Shown here piece by piece: positions 18,038 to 26,838 of a stretch of DNA of 45,026 bases; the stretch's first letter is position 1; each line of letters opens with the position of its first letter. The stretch spans positions 1-45,026 of the forward strand of contig JAIXUV010000368.1 of the NCBI GenBank assembly GCA_027483345.1, in the 5' to 3' direction. The notes under the pieces were generated by a model, which made no database searches, was not told the origin of the DNA, and was given only the letters and a program-made list of their open reading frames with translations. Made by a program: the position numbers and the translations under genes. The stretch is from Verrucomicrobiales bacterium. Lineage in GTDB: Bacteria; Verrucomicrobiota; Verrucomicrobiia; Limisphaerales; UBA9464.

Positions 18038-21000
18038 CTAGGCCTGCGTGGTCGGGGCGTCCGGCGGGATGTTCCCGGCGTCGGGGACGACGAGGACGAT
18101 CCGGGTCCCGAAGGTCGCAGCCGTCCGGATGTCCACCGATCCACCCAACAGGCGGGCGCGTTCCCGGATGTTCGACAGGCCGTTGCCACCGCCGATGGCG
18201 CGGTCGTGCTCGATCTGCTCCAGGTCGAAGCCGCAGCCGTCGTCGACGATCTCCACCAGGACGCGTCCCGGTTCCCGGCTGACCAGGACCTCGCAGGTGG
18301 CGGCGTGGGAGTGCTTCACCACGTTGTTGACGCATTCCTGGACGATCCGGAAGAGGTGGATCCCCAGTTCCCGCGGGATGTGTTCGCCGACCCCGGAGAG
18401 GCTCCAGCGGATCTGGATGGCGCTGGAGGAGGCGATCCGTTGGAGGCTGGCGGACAGGGCCCGCTCGAGGCCGAGTTCATCCAACTGGAAGGGACGGAGG
18501 TTCTGTGAGATCTCGCGGACCTCGCGCACGGAACCGGAGGCGACGTCGGCCGCCTCGCGGAGCTGCTCGGCGACCCGTTCCGGATTGCCGAGGTGCTGTT
18601 GTGCGAGGGCGAGGCGGTTCCGGATGACCAGCAGGTTCTGGCCGAGGCTGTCGTGGAGTTCCCGGGCAATCCGCTGCCGCTCGGCCTCCTGGGAGTCGAT
18701 GAGGCGCTGGGAGAAGGCCTTCCGGGCGAGGTTCTCGCGGGTGAATCCCCGGATGCGGGCGTTGTAGGCGGCGGCGGCCACTCCGAGCAGTGCCAAGAGC
18801 ACCCCGCCGCGGAACCACCAGGTCTGGTGAAAGCGTGGCAGGATCCGGAACTCCACCCCGGGACTTGGAGGCCCCCAGACGCCATCCTCGTTGCAGGCCG
18901 CCACCTCGAAGCGGTAGTCGCCTGGCGGGAGCCCTTGGAACGAGGCGACGCGCCGGGAACCGGCCGGATTCCACTCCGACTCCAGCCCCGTCAGGCGGTA
19001 GCGGAACCGCAGCTGCTCCGTCCCCATGAAGCGCGGGGCGGTGTACCGGAGTTCCACGGACTGGCTTCCCGTGGGGATCCCGATCGGAGGCACACCGGGG
19101 CTGACGACACGGTCGGCGTCGCCGCTCAGGAAGACGGTCTGCCGGCGTGAGCCGCCGTACTCGAGCACCTCGATCCGTGCACGCGGCGGTGAAGGTGTCG
19201 GCGGAAGCCGATCCGGATCGACCACCGCCACCCCGCCGAAGGTGGCGAACCAGACCTGCCCCCCACGGCTGCGGACCACGGAAGGCTGGATGCCTGCGGA
19301 GCATTCGCTGGTCTCCATTCCATCCTCGCGGCCGAACCGCCGCGGCACTCCCGTCACTTCGACCCCGTCGGCCCAGCCATTCAGGATCGAACGTTCCACC
19401 CGATAGACGCCGTCGCTGGATCCGATCCAGAGATGGCCGTGGCGGTCCTCGACGAAACCGGAGGGCCACTTGGGCAGTCCAGCATCACCGGGATGGAGGC
19501 GCTTGGCTTGGCCGTCCCGGATCCGCACCAGGCCGCCGGCGGCGACCGCCACCCAGACCGTCTGGTCCGAGTCGACAAGCAGGGCCGACACCGTGAGCCG
19601 TTCGGGCAGCCCAGGCAGGGGAAACCGCGACCAGTCACCGGACTCCCGGACCAGGAGCCCGCCCCCGTCGAGCCCCAGCCATAGACGCCTCCGCGAATCC
19701 AAGGCCATCGCCCGAACCCCGGAGTCTTCCTGGGAAACCGGCAACGGCACACGCATCAGGCGGTTTCCGACGATTCGGGAAAGCCCGTCCTCCCGACCCA
19801 CCCAGATTCCAAGGTCGGGCTCCTCGAAGAGCACGGCCACGTTGCGGCGTTCCTCCATCTCGAGAGGTTCCGCGCGGAGCCCCCGATCCGGATCGATCCG
19901 GTGGATCATTCCGCTGTACGTGCCGGCCCAGATCGTGCCCGACGAGTCGCAGAAGACGCTTCGGCACAAGGCCTGTTCCAAGATCAGCCGAGACTTAGAG
20001 CCGTCGGTCGGATCCATCACCGAGACGCCCTCCTGACCGGCGAACCAGATGCGGCCCACCGTATCCTCGGCCACCGAGCGGGTGATGCTGGACGCGGCGG
20101 CGGAACCGGTCCTCGCGGTCCTGAACGCACGGCGCCGCAGCCGATGGAGCCCGCTGCCTTCCATGCCCATCCAGATGTTGCCCTCGGAATCCTCGAACAG
20201 GGACCGCACCGGCTCCGATGGGGCGCCCCGGTCGAGGGCGAAGCGTTGGATCCCGCCGTCGGACGAATACCGCCACAACCCCTGCACCCAGCTCCCGATC
20301 CAGACATTGCCGTCCCGATCCTCCAATCCCGCGGAACTGTCGCCGATCGGTTCGGGGAACGGGATCTCGGCGAGGAAACGGCCGTCCTTGATCCGATGGA
20401 TGCCCCAGTCGGACACCAGCCAGACGCCACCGTCGCGAGACCCCACCGCCTGGACCATCTTGCGGACCTTGCCGCTGGGTCCCGGGACCAAGTGGACCAA
20501 GTCCTGGAGCACCACCTGCACCCACTGCCCATCCAGGCGGATCCAAGGGATCCCACCTTCCTGGATGTGGAGGCTGGTGAGATCGCCCACCCGCTTGCCA
20601 TCACCCCAGATCGGGCGGGTCTCCTCGTAGCGTCCGCCTTCCGATTCCACGTACCAGATCCCGGTGGAAGGGTTCTCGAAGTACCGCCGTCCATCCGGCG
20701 ACTCGCCACGGATGCTCGGGAACTGCTTGGGCAGACCGTACTCGAGTCCCCGCGTCAGCACGCCATCCTGCACCCAGACCAACTGGCCTCCCTTGAACTC
20801 CACCGTGATGCGGCCCTTGGAGTCCTTGAAGAAGGTGTTCACCGAATCCTGGCCGTCGATGATCCGCGTGTTCGAGCGGTCGAAGACCGTGAACCGAACG
20901 CCGTCGAAGCGGACCAGCCCGCGGTAGGTCGAGAACCAGAGGTAGCCGTCGGGCGTCTGCGTGATCCGCGTGACCGAGTTCTGCGGCAGCCCTTCGTCCA

Positions 21001-21211
21001 CCGAATAGCTGCGGACCGTGTACTCGTCACCCAGATCCAACGGAGCCAAGGCCCCGACGGCCCGGAGGCCACCGAATGCGAACCAGACCCAGGAGACCAT
21101 CAACAAGACGGTTCGCACCGGATTCCAAACCGGCTGCAGCGCGCGGCCAGGACCCGAAGCAGGCACACACCGGCCTGACGGCGTTCCGTTGGATGGCGGC
21201 TGGGGGATCAC
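18038..21211 (-). CDS. Reg_prop / Y_Y_Y sensor histidine kinase (HisKA_3 type)
   Basis: The 1057-residue membrane sensor has an N-terminal hydrophobic segment (VRTVLLMVSWVWFAFGGL, about 33-50). Then comes a long periplasmic propeller made of two-component-regulator repeats such as SVDEGLPQNSVTRITQTPDG and repeated 'G.LWIGS..GVYR' units up to about 650. A Y_Y_Y domain follows (RYRLTGLESEWNPAGSRRV to about 790), one transmembrane helix (WWFRGGVLLALLGVAAAAYN) and a NarL-type kinase core. The phospho-acceptor His853 is in RIARELHDSLGQN; the ATP lid residues are in VQECVNNVVKHS, DDGCGFD and GGNGLSNIRERARLLGG. No response regulator is adjacent, so it is an orphan here. In Bacteroidetes such sensors read carbohydrate fragments; here the ligand is unknown. 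The start is uncertain. Confidence 0.9.
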   Translation of the reverse strand: MIPQPPSNGTPSGRCVPASGPGRALQPVWNPVRTVLLMVSWVWFAFGGLRAVGALAPLDLGDEYTVRSYSVDEGLPQNSVTRITQTPDGYLWFSTYRGLVRFDGVRFTVFDRSNTRIIDGQDSVNTFFKDSKGRITVEFKGGQLVWVQDGVLTRGLEYGLPKQFPSIRGESPDGRRYFENPSTGIWYVESEGGRYEETRPIWGDGKRVGDLTSLHIQEGGIPWIRLDGQWVQVVLQDLVHLVPGPSGKVRKMVQAVGSRDGGVWLVSDWGIHRIKDGRFLAEIPFPEPIGDSSAGLEDRDGNVWIGSWVQGLWRYSSDGGIQRFALDRGAPSEPVRSLFEDSEGNIWMGMEGSGLHRLRRRAFRTARTGSAAASSITRSVAEDTVGRIWFAGQEGVSVMDPTDGSKSRLILEQALCRSVFCDSSGTIWAGTYSGMIHRIDPDRGLRAEPLEMEERRNVAVLFEEPDLGIWVGREDGLSRIVGNRLMRVPLPVSQEDSGVRAMALDSRRRLWLGLDGGGLLVRESGDWSRFPLPGLPERLTVSALLVDSDQTVWVAVAAGGLVRIRDGQAKRLHPGDAGLPKWPSGFVEDRHGHLWIGSSDGVYRVERSILNGWADGVEVTGVPRRFGREDGMETSECSAGIQPSVVRSRGGQVWFATFGGVAVVDPDRLPPTPSPPRARIEVLEYGGSRRQTVFLSGDADRVVSPGVPPIGIPTGSQSVELRYTAPRFMGTEQLRFRYRLTGLESEWNPAGSRRVASFQGLPPGDYRFEVAACNEDGVWGPPSPGVEFRILPRFHQTWWFRGGVLLALLGVAAAAYNARIRGFTRENLARKAFSQRLIDSQEAERQRIARELHDSLGQNLLVIRNRLALAQQHLGNPERVAEQLREAADVASGSVREVREISQNLRPFQLDELGLERALSASLQRIASSSAIQIRWSLSGVGEHIPRELGIHLFRIVQECVNNVVKHSHAATCEVLVSREPGRVLVEIVDDGCGFDLEQIEHDRAIGGGNGLSNIRERARLLGGSVDIRTAATFGTRIVLVVPDAGNIPPDAPTTQA

Positions 21212-21339
21212 GGGTTGATGAGGACGCCCATTCCTAGCCGAATCTTCCCCGGGGACTCCAGACTAACCACCGGACCCGACGAGGACGCCGGCCGCCGATT
21301 TCTGTGCCGCGCCGATCCGGTGCCCGCTAGCCTGAGGCC

Positions 21340-22860
21340 ATGGCGCGCCCCGATGGATCCCTTCCCCTCTGGAGGAAGCTTCTCCGGCTACTCGGAATCC
21401 TGCTGACCCTGCTCGTCCTCGGGATGATCTCGCGGTTCCTCTGGATGACCCGCGACCGTCATCCGGGCTACCGGGCCGATCTGCACATCCCGGCTCCGGC
21501 CGATCCCAAGCCCCTGCGGGCCGGATTCGGACAACGCGACATCACGCCCGACGTCTCCGATCCGTCCAAGCCCGTCTGGCTCGCCGGCTTCAGCCAGGGA
21601 AGATCCGCGACCAACGTCCACGACCCGCTGATGGCGGTGGCGATCGCCCTCGACGACGGACACCACCGGCTGGCGGTCGTCTCCATCGACTCCATCGGCA
21701 TCTTCCACGACGACGTGGTCCGGTTGCGCAAATCGCTGCCGGCGGAACTCCGTCTCGACCACGTCACGCTCTGTTCCACGCACAACCATTCCACACCGGA
21801 CCTGATGGGGCTCTGGGGACCGGACATCCTCCACTCCGGCATCGATCCGGAGTACCGGAACCGTGTCCTGAGGGATGCCGCCGCGGCGATCGCGGACGCG
21901 GTGAAGTCGCTCCAGGAGGTCCGCATGGCGGCGCACGAGATCCGCACCGCGCCGGAGGGCCTCGTGACCGACACCCGGAAACCGGAGGTGTACGACGCGG
22001 ACCTCCGGGTGCTGCACTTCACATCGGTCGACGACGGCAAAACGGTGGGCACGGTGGTCGGCTGGGGCAACCACCCCGAGACGCCGTGGGCGGGCAACCG
22101 CGACATCACCGCCGACTTCCCCGGCGTGATCCGGGAGTCCCTCGGTTCCGGGATCCGATATTCCGGAACCGTCCGCAAGGCGGGCCTGGGCGGCATCCAC
22201 CTGTTCGTGAACGGCGCCGTGGGCGGACTGATGACCACCCACCCCTCGATCACCGTGCGCGACCTGTTCCTCGGCGAGGACTTCAAGACGCCTTCGCACG
22301 ACAAGACCCGCGCGTTGGGGAACAGTCTCGCGGCGAAAATCCTCGACCGCATCGCGACCAATGCGGTGCCGACGGTTTCGACCGCGGCCTTGGGAATCGA
22401 AGCCCGCACGCTGGACCTGCCCCTGGCGAACAAAGGCTTTCTGGTCGCCGGCTTCCTCGGACTGCTCGACCGGGGTCATTCCGGCTTCATGAAGATGCGC
22501 TCCGAGGTCGGGCTCCTGCGGATCGGGGACGTCTCCGTGGCGCTGATCCCCGGGGAGATCTATCCGGAGATCGTGAACGGTGGGATCGTCCGCACCGACG
22601 GCGGGGATTTCGGGATCGAGCCGCTGGAGGTGCCACCGATCCGGGAGTTCCTGCCCGGCAAGGTGAAGTTCGTCTTCGGCCTCGCGAACGACGAGATTGG
22701 CTACATCATCCCGAAGTCCGAGTGGGACACCGTCGCGCCCTTCAACTACGGAGCCAAGGGAGCCCCCTACGGCGAGGTCAACTCGGTCGGGCCCGAGACC
22801 GCGCGCATCCTGCATTCGGCACTTCGCGAGCTGAGCGCGGCCGCCTCGGGCAAACCCTGA
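21340..22860 (+). CDS. Membrane-anchored neutral/alkaline ceramidase-like hydrolase
   Basis: The 506-residue protein has one N-terminal transmembrane helix (LLRLLGILLTLLVLGMISRF, about 14-33) and then a domain like the N-terminal part of neutral/alkaline non-lysosomal ceramidase: RAGFGQRDITPDV (60-72), VVSIDSIGIFHDDV, and the metal-binding motif CSTHNHSTPD (145-154). VGWGNHPETPW and GAVGGL are further family blocks. True neutral ceramidases are longer (about 650 residues or more) and have a C-terminal Ig-like part that is missing here, so ceramide need not be the substrate. It faces the reg_prop kinase gene head to head across 128 bases, and ends 69 bases before the hisN gene on the other strand. 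Confidence 0.8.
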   Translation: MARPDGSLPLWRKLLRLLGILLTLLVLGMISRFLWMTRDRHPGYRADLHIPAPADPKPLRAGFGQRDITPDVSDPSKPVWLAGFSQGRSATNVHDPLMAVAIALDDGHHRLAVVSIDSIGIFHDDVVRLRKSLPAELRLDHVTLCSTHNHSTPDLMGLWGPDILHSGIDPEYRNRVLRDAAAAIADAVKSLQEVRMAAHEIRTAPEGLVTDTRKPEVYDADLRVLHFTSVDDGKTVGTVVGWGNHPETPWAGNRDITADFPGVIRESLGSGIRYSGTVRKAGLGGIHLFVNGAVGGLMTTHPSITVRDLFLGEDFKTPSHDKTRALGNSLAAKILDRIATNAVPTVSTAALGIEARTLDLPLANKGFLVAGFLGLLDRGHSGFMKMRSEVGLLRIGDVSVALIPGEIYPEIVNGGIVRTDGGDFGIEPLEVPPIREFLPGKVKFVFGLANDEIGYIIPKSEWDTVAPFNYGAKGAPYGEVNSVGPETARILHSALRELSAAASGKP

Positions 22861-22929
22861 AACGGGCGTCCGGCCCCCCATGAAATTGCGGGCCGGAATT
22901 CTTCCGTATCGGCTGCGTCCAACAGCGGC

Positions 22930-23700
22930 TCAGGAATTGAGCAGGCGGATGACCTCGTCGTGGATGCCCGGCGTGGCGGCGATGGCGGAGGTCGCGCCGG
23001 CATGGTCGGCCGGCCTTCCCTGCCAGTCGGTGAGGCTGGCTCCGGCCCCCTTGAGCACCGGCACCAAGGGAAGCAGGTCCCAGGGATTCATGATCGGATC
23101 GACGACCACATCCACCCAGCCCGAGCACAGCATCAGATATCCGTAGCAGTCGCTGAATCCCCGGTAGAGCCGGACGGATTTCGCCAAGGCGTCGAACCCG
23201 GGTCCATTCTGGTACTTGGCCGGAAACAGCGGATCCGTGGTCAGCATGGTCGCCTCCGAAAGCCGAGGGCAGGCGCGGACTCGGACCGGTTGGCCGTTGA
23301 GCGTGGTGGTCTCGCCGTCGCCGATCATCCGTTGACGCAGGATCGGCTGGTCGATGCAACCCAAGACCGGCTTGCCCCGGTGCAAGAGCCCGATGAGCGT
23401 GCCGAAGAGGGGCACGTTGAGGATGAAGCTCTTGGTCCCGTCCACCGGATCCAGCACCCAGACGAACTCCGCGTCCCCCTTCTCGGTACCGAACTCCTCG
23501 CCGACGATCCCATGGTCGGGGAACCGGGCCTGGATCATCTCGCGCATCACCTTCTCGGCGCCGCGGTCGGCGAGGGTCACCGGCGAGGAGTCGCCCTTGA
23601 GTTCCAGTCCCATGTCCCGGGCGCCGTAGTAGGGCCGGATCACCTGGGCACTGGCTTCTGTGAGCTCGTGGACAAACGGAATGAAGGCGGAGGCGTTCAC
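22930..23700 (-). CDS. hisN: Histidinol-phosphatase of the inositol monophosphatase fold
   Basis: The 256-residue product is read from GTG 23700; a GTG at 23739 is also possible. The Mg-dependent phosphatase motifs are all present: GEEFG (67-71), WVLDPVDGTKSF (81-92), and the C-terminal PIMNPWDLLPLVPVLKGAGA region with Asp208. The segments LFGTLIGLLHRGKPVLGCID, DQPILRQRMIGDGETT and FSDCYGYLMLCSGWVDVVV match the HisN subgroup that removes phosphate from histidinol phosphate, more than the SuhB or CysQ subgroups. No other his genes are nearby. The subgroup call is by recalled pattern, so inositol monophosphatase activity stays possible. Confidence 0.82.
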   Translation of the reverse strand: MNASAFIPFVHELTEASAQVIRPYYGARDMGLELKGDSSPVTLADRGAEKVMREMIQARFPDHGIVGEEFGTEKGDAEFVWVLDPVDGTKSFILNVPLFGTLIGLLHRGKPVLGCIDQPILRQRMIGDGETTTLNGQPVRVRACPRLSEATMLTTDPLFPAKYQNGPGFDALAKSVRLYRGFSDCYGYLMLCSGWVDVVVDPIMNPWDLLPLVPVLKGAGASLTDWQGRPADHAGATSAIAATPGIHDEVIRLLNS

Positions 23701-23784
23701 CGGACGAATCGGAACAGATTCCGACCCGCAGGCAAACACCGCAGCGTTGCGCGGATTCCGGCAGGAACCGCGGGCCGGGTTCGG

Positions 23785-24837
23785 TCAGCGGACGGCATCC
23801 GCCGCCTCACGCCCGAGCCGTTCCGCCTCGCGGACCGGGGCGCGCAGGCAGGCGAAGCGGGCCCGGCCGTCGGTGAACGCCGCGACCGAAAGCTCCAACT
23901 GGTGGCCGAGGACGCGGGCGTAGCCGGCCACGGGGCTCTGGCAACCGCCGCCGAGCGAACGGAGAAAGGTCCTTTCCGCCGTGACCGCCTGACGGGTGTT
24001 GAAGTGGTCGAGGACGGAGACCAATTCGAGGATCTCGGGATCGGCGCTGCGGATCTCCATGGCGACCGCCCCCTGCCCCACCGCGGGGATCATCTCGTTG
24101 GGCTCGAGGATGGAGGCGAGGATGCCTTCCGGCGGAGCCTCGATCGAAGCCCGCGCCTTGGGTCCCAATCGCGGGTCCACACGCAGGGCGCCGCGCGGAT
24201 CGAGGTCGAGCATCAACCTCGACAGGCCTGCGGCGGCCAAGAGCGTCGCGTCGATCGCGTCGTCCTCCATGAGCTTCCGGAGGCGTGTGCCGACATTGCC
24301 GCGGATCGGGACGACCTGGACGTCCGGACGTCGGTGCTGCAGCAACGCCGCACGACGGGTGCTGCTCGTGGCCACCACCGCGCCCTCCGGGAGTTCCTCA
24401 AGGGACAGGTGGGAATCGAATCCGGTCCTCTCCTTCATGCCGGGCCGCCACTCCGCGTCCGCACGGCGCTCACTTTCCACCCGTCGGCGGTCCCGATAGA
24501 GAAGCACGTCGCGGACGTCCGCCCGCGGTCCGACCGCTCCGATCGTCAGGCCCTCCGGCAGTTCGGTGGGAAGATCCTTGAGGCTGTGCACCGCCAGGTC
24601 GGCCTTGCCCTCCAGCAGGGCGACTTCGAGTTCCTTGGTGAAGAGTCCCTTGGGCAAGGCCGCGTCCGGATTCGCGAGCGACGCGCTCTGGAGGTGGTCA
24701 CCGGTGGTGCGGATGACCTCGAGGCGGAACTCGATGGCGGGGAAGGCCATCTCGAGATGGCCGAGGATCTGTTTGGATTGGGCCAGCGCCAGGGCACTGC
24801 CCCGGGTCGCGACGACCACGGGTCGGTCGAGTGACAT
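23785..24837 (-). CDS. hemC: Hydroxymethylbilane synthase (porphobilinogen deaminase)
   Basis: HemC joins four porphobilinogen units into hydroxymethylbilane in the cytoplasm, using a covalently bound dipyrromethane cofactor. The 350-residue protein shows the N-terminal ATRGSALALAQSKQI, the active-site AVHSLKDLPTELPEGLTIGA, VATSSTRRAALLQ and PIRGNVGTRLRKL, and the cofactor attachment site LGGGCQSPVAGYA, with Cys299. It is longer than E. coli HemC (313 residues). The extra residues are an Arg-rich loop at about 115-140 and a second insert near 215-245 (DPRGALRVDPRLGPKARAS). It starts 9 bases after the hemA stop and is the last gene of the hemX-hemA-hemC operon. Confidence 0.96.
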   Translation of the reverse strand: MSLDRPVVVATRGSALALAQSKQILGHLEMAFPAIEFRLEVIRTTGDHLQSASLANPDAALPKGLFTKELEVALLEGKADLAVHSLKDLPTELPEGLTIGAVGPRADVRDVLLYRDRRRVESERRADAEWRPGMKERTGFDSHLSLEELPEGAVVATSSTRRAALLQHRRPDVQVVPIRGNVGTRLRKLMEDDAIDATLLAAAGLSRLMLDLDPRGALRVDPRLGPKARASIEAPPEGILASILEPNEMIPAVGQGAVAMEIRSADPEILELVSVLDHFNTRQAVTAERTFLRSLGGGCQSPVAGYARVLGHQLELSVAAFTDGRARFACLRAPVREAERLGREAADAVR

Positions 24838-24846
24838 GGATGGAAT

Positions 24847-25893
24847 TCAGGAAGCCGGTGAACGGACGCCGAATGGACCGAAGCGACGTCCCTCCGAGAA
24901 CTCGGCCGCGGTCTGGCGGATCATCTCCTCGCAACGCGCCAGCTCCTCGCGGCGCTGCTGGGCCGCGGTATCGGCGACCGCCTGGAGGTCGTCGACATTG
25001 GCGAGATAGACGTCCCGCAGTCCGGCGACGACCGGGTCGATGTCGCGCGGCACCGCGAGGTCGATCAGGAGCAGCGGCCGACGTCCTCGGACCTGCAGCA
25101 GCCTCTCGAGGCGCGGGCGGTCCAGGATGTAGTGCGGGGCGCCGGTGGCGCTGACCACGATGTCGACCCGGGAGAAGGCCTTCTCCCAGTCCTCGAAACG
25201 GATGGCCGTACCGCCCAACTCCTCCGCCAAGGCAGCAGCCCGGTCGAAGGTGCGGTTGGAGACGAGGATGCTCGTGGCTCCACGGCTGCGCAGGGCCCGC
25301 GCGGTCTTCTCGCTGGTGTCGCCCGCACCCACGACCAGCACGTCATGGCCGGACAACGAGTCGAAGATCCGTTCGGCGAGTTCCACGGCCACCGAGGCGA
25401 CGCTGGTGTTGCCGCGTTGGATCTGGGTCTCCGTCCGGAGGCGCTTGGCCACGTTGAACGCCTTCTGGAAGACGCGGTTCAGCTCACCGCCGGTATGGCC
25501 CCCGGCCAAGGCGGCCGAATAGGCCTTCTTCACCTGGCCCAGGATCTCGGTCTCGCCCAGCACCAGGGAGTCGAGGCCGGAGACGACCCGGAATAGGTGT
25601 TCGAGCGCAGCCGCACCGGAATGGAGGTAGGTCACGGGAACGATGTCCGCGGCGAAAGCCCTGTCGGCGGCGAGGAATGCGCGGACGTTGCGGGCGACCG
25701 CCGCGGCGTCGCCCGTGCCGGCGCCGTAGATTTCCACGCGGTTGCAGGTGGAGACCACGACCGCCTCGTTCACGATGCCTGCGGCACGAAGCCGGGCGGC
25801 GGCGGGGACGAGGTCGGCTTCCGCGAAAGCCAACCTCTCGCGGACATCCACGGAGGCGCAACGGTGGCTGGTGCCGGCGACGACGAGGGGCAT
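24847..25893 (-). CDS. hemA: Glutamyl-tRNA reductase, lacking most of the dimerisation domain
   Basis: HemA reduces glutamyl-tRNA to glutamate-1-semialdehyde, the first committed step of tetrapyrrole synthesis. The start ATG 25893 shares one base with the hemX stop (TGATG); the longer frame upstream is a shadow of hemX. The catalytic motif VVSTCNRVEIY places Cys50 exactly where expected. GTSHRCASVDVRERLAF (7-23) and the NADPH-binding VLVVGAGDTSEKTARALRSRG follow. At 348 residues it is about 70 shorter than E. coli HemA: the sequence ends soon after the linker helix (RREELARCEEMIRQTAAEF), so the C-terminal dimerisation domain is mostly missing. HemC follows 9 bases later, which excludes a simple frameshift hiding the rest. 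Confidence 0.95.
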   Translation of the reverse strand: MPLVVAGTSHRCASVDVRERLAFAEADLVPAAARLRAAGIVNEAVVVSTCNRVEIYGAGTGDAAAVARNVRAFLAADRAFAADIVPVTYLHSGAAALEHLFRVVSGLDSLVLGETEILGQVKKAYSAALAGGHTGGELNRVFQKAFNVAKRLRTETQIQRGNTSVASVAVELAERIFDSLSGHDVLVVGAGDTSEKTARALRSRGATSILVSNRTFDRAAALAEELGGTAIRFEDWEKAFSRVDIVVSATGAPHYILDRPRLERLLQVRGRRPLLLIDLAVPRDIDPVVAGLRDVYLANVDDLQAVADTAAQQRREELARCEEMIRQTAAEFSEGRRFGPFGVRSPAS

Positions 25894-26738
25894 CAGAGGT
25901 TCGCGGGGTTGGCTCCGCGGTTGTGCATGTCGGAGAGCAGGTACACACCCCAGAAGGTGAGCATGAGCACGGCGAAGCCCAGCAGTGCGCCCCAGGCCAA
26001 TCTCCGGCCTCGTTGGTGGAACCTCCAGGCCCCGACCAGCAAGCCGCCATAGACGAGCCAGGTGGCAACCGAATAGACCACGAAGGGGTCCGGGACGAAC
26101 CAGGCGCCGCGGGCTTGGCGGAGGTACAGCGACCCAGTGAACAGGCCGGCCGAAAGCAGTGCGAGCCCCACCCAGAGAAGACGGGTGACGGTGAGTTCCA
26201 GGCGGGCGATCGGCGGAAGGAGGGCGAAAAGGGCCTGCGACTTGTTGAACCGCAGGTTGTGCTCCTGACGCAGGTACATTCCCGAAGCAACGGAGCCGAG
26301 GCCGAAGGAACCGTAGGCGAGGAGGACCAGCGCCGCGTGGACCGGCCCCCAACCGGCGGAGAAGTCCGGATGCAGCCCGCGGTTCCGGTCCAATGCCGGC
26401 ATCAGGGCGAACACACCCAGCACCGTCAGAAGCGGCGCCGCAAAGGCGCCGAGGAACCGCAACCGACGGAAGCCTCCGATCACCGAGTAGGCCGCCGAGA
26501 TGGTCCAACCCACGAACATCGTCGCCTCGAAGAGGTTCGTGATCGGACAGCGGTCGAGCGAGAAGCCCCGGCGAAACATGGCCCCGGTGTGGAGCACGAG
26601 ACCGGCCAGCATCAGGACGAAGATCGGCTTGGACTCGTCCCGGAAGCCGCGACGCCACACCACGACGGCGAACACGGCAGCCGCGGCGTAAAGGGCCACC
26701 GCGGCCGCGAAGAGCATCCTGTCAGACGGGAAATCCAC
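25893..26738 (-). CDS. hemX: HemX/CcsA-family multi-pass membrane protein
   Basis: The 281-residue protein has about eight membrane helices and belongs to the CcmF/CcsA/HemX superfamily, whose members handle heme or cytochrome c assembly. GLVLHTGAMF, WGPVHAALVLLAYGSFGLG and the C-terminal LLSDMHNRG hold conserved histidines. The tryptophan-rich heme-handling loop of true CcsA (WGxxWxWDPKE) is replaced by GAWFVPDPFVVYS. This, together with the position directly before hemA, fits HemX; in Bacillus subtilis, hemX follows hemA and lowers HemA level. It starts at GTG 26738 (ATG 26717 is an alternative) and overlaps hemA by one base. A CcsA role in cytochrome c maturation remains possible. Confidence 0.82.
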   Translation of the reverse strand: MDFPSDRMLFAAAVALYAAAAVFAVVVWRRGFRDESKPIFVLMLAGLVLHTGAMFRRGFSLDRCPITNLFEATMFVGWTISAAYSVIGGFRRLRFLGAFAAPLLTVLGVFALMPALDRNRGLHPDFSAGWGPVHAALVLLAYGSFGLGSVASGMYLRQEHNLRFNKSQALFALLPPIARLELTVTRLLWVGLALLSAGLFTGSLYLRQARGAWFVPDPFVVYSVATWLVYGGLLVGAWRFHQRGRRLAWGALLGFAVLMLTFWGVYLLSDMHNRGANPANL

Positions 26739-26762
26739 CGGAGGAAGGTTGATGGGGAAACA

Positions 26763-26799
26763 AGGCCGGGCAAACCGCGGTTCCGCGGCCGCCCGGCCT
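26763..26799 (-). terminator. Probable terminator downstream of the DUF1080 lipoprotein gene
   Basis: AGGCCGGGC and GCCCGGCCT form a 9-bp stem, and the loop itself contains a CCGCGG/CCGCGG dyad. On the minus strand the stem is followed by TGTTT. It lies 40 bases past the DUF1080 stop and just upstream of hemX, separating the two transcripts. The T run is weak. Confidence 0.5.
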
Positions 26800-26808
26800 G
26801 TTTCGGGG

Positions 26809-26827
26809 TCCGGGAACGGTTCCCGGA
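26809..26827 (-). terminator. Compact hairpin directly after the DUF1080 stop codon
   Basis: TCCGGGAA, CGG and TTCCCGGA make an 8-bp stem with a 3-base loop, 11 bases past the stop codon. It has no T run, so it may protect the 3' end or assist the terminator at 26763-26799. Confidence 0.35.
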
Positions 26828-26838
26828 ATCCAACCGGT

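Noticed and set aside
15541-18282. A 913-codon open frame on the plus strand opposite the cupredoxin mosaic gene
   Set aside because: It is a shadow caused by GC-rich codon bias. Its translation is low-complexity Val/Gly/Asp/Glu with no motif, whereas the minus strand encodes clear domains.
25893-26738. Calling this gene ccsA with confidence
   Set aside because: The WWD heme-handling loop is degenerate (GAWFVPDPFVVYS) and the gene is coupled to hemA, so HemX fits better.
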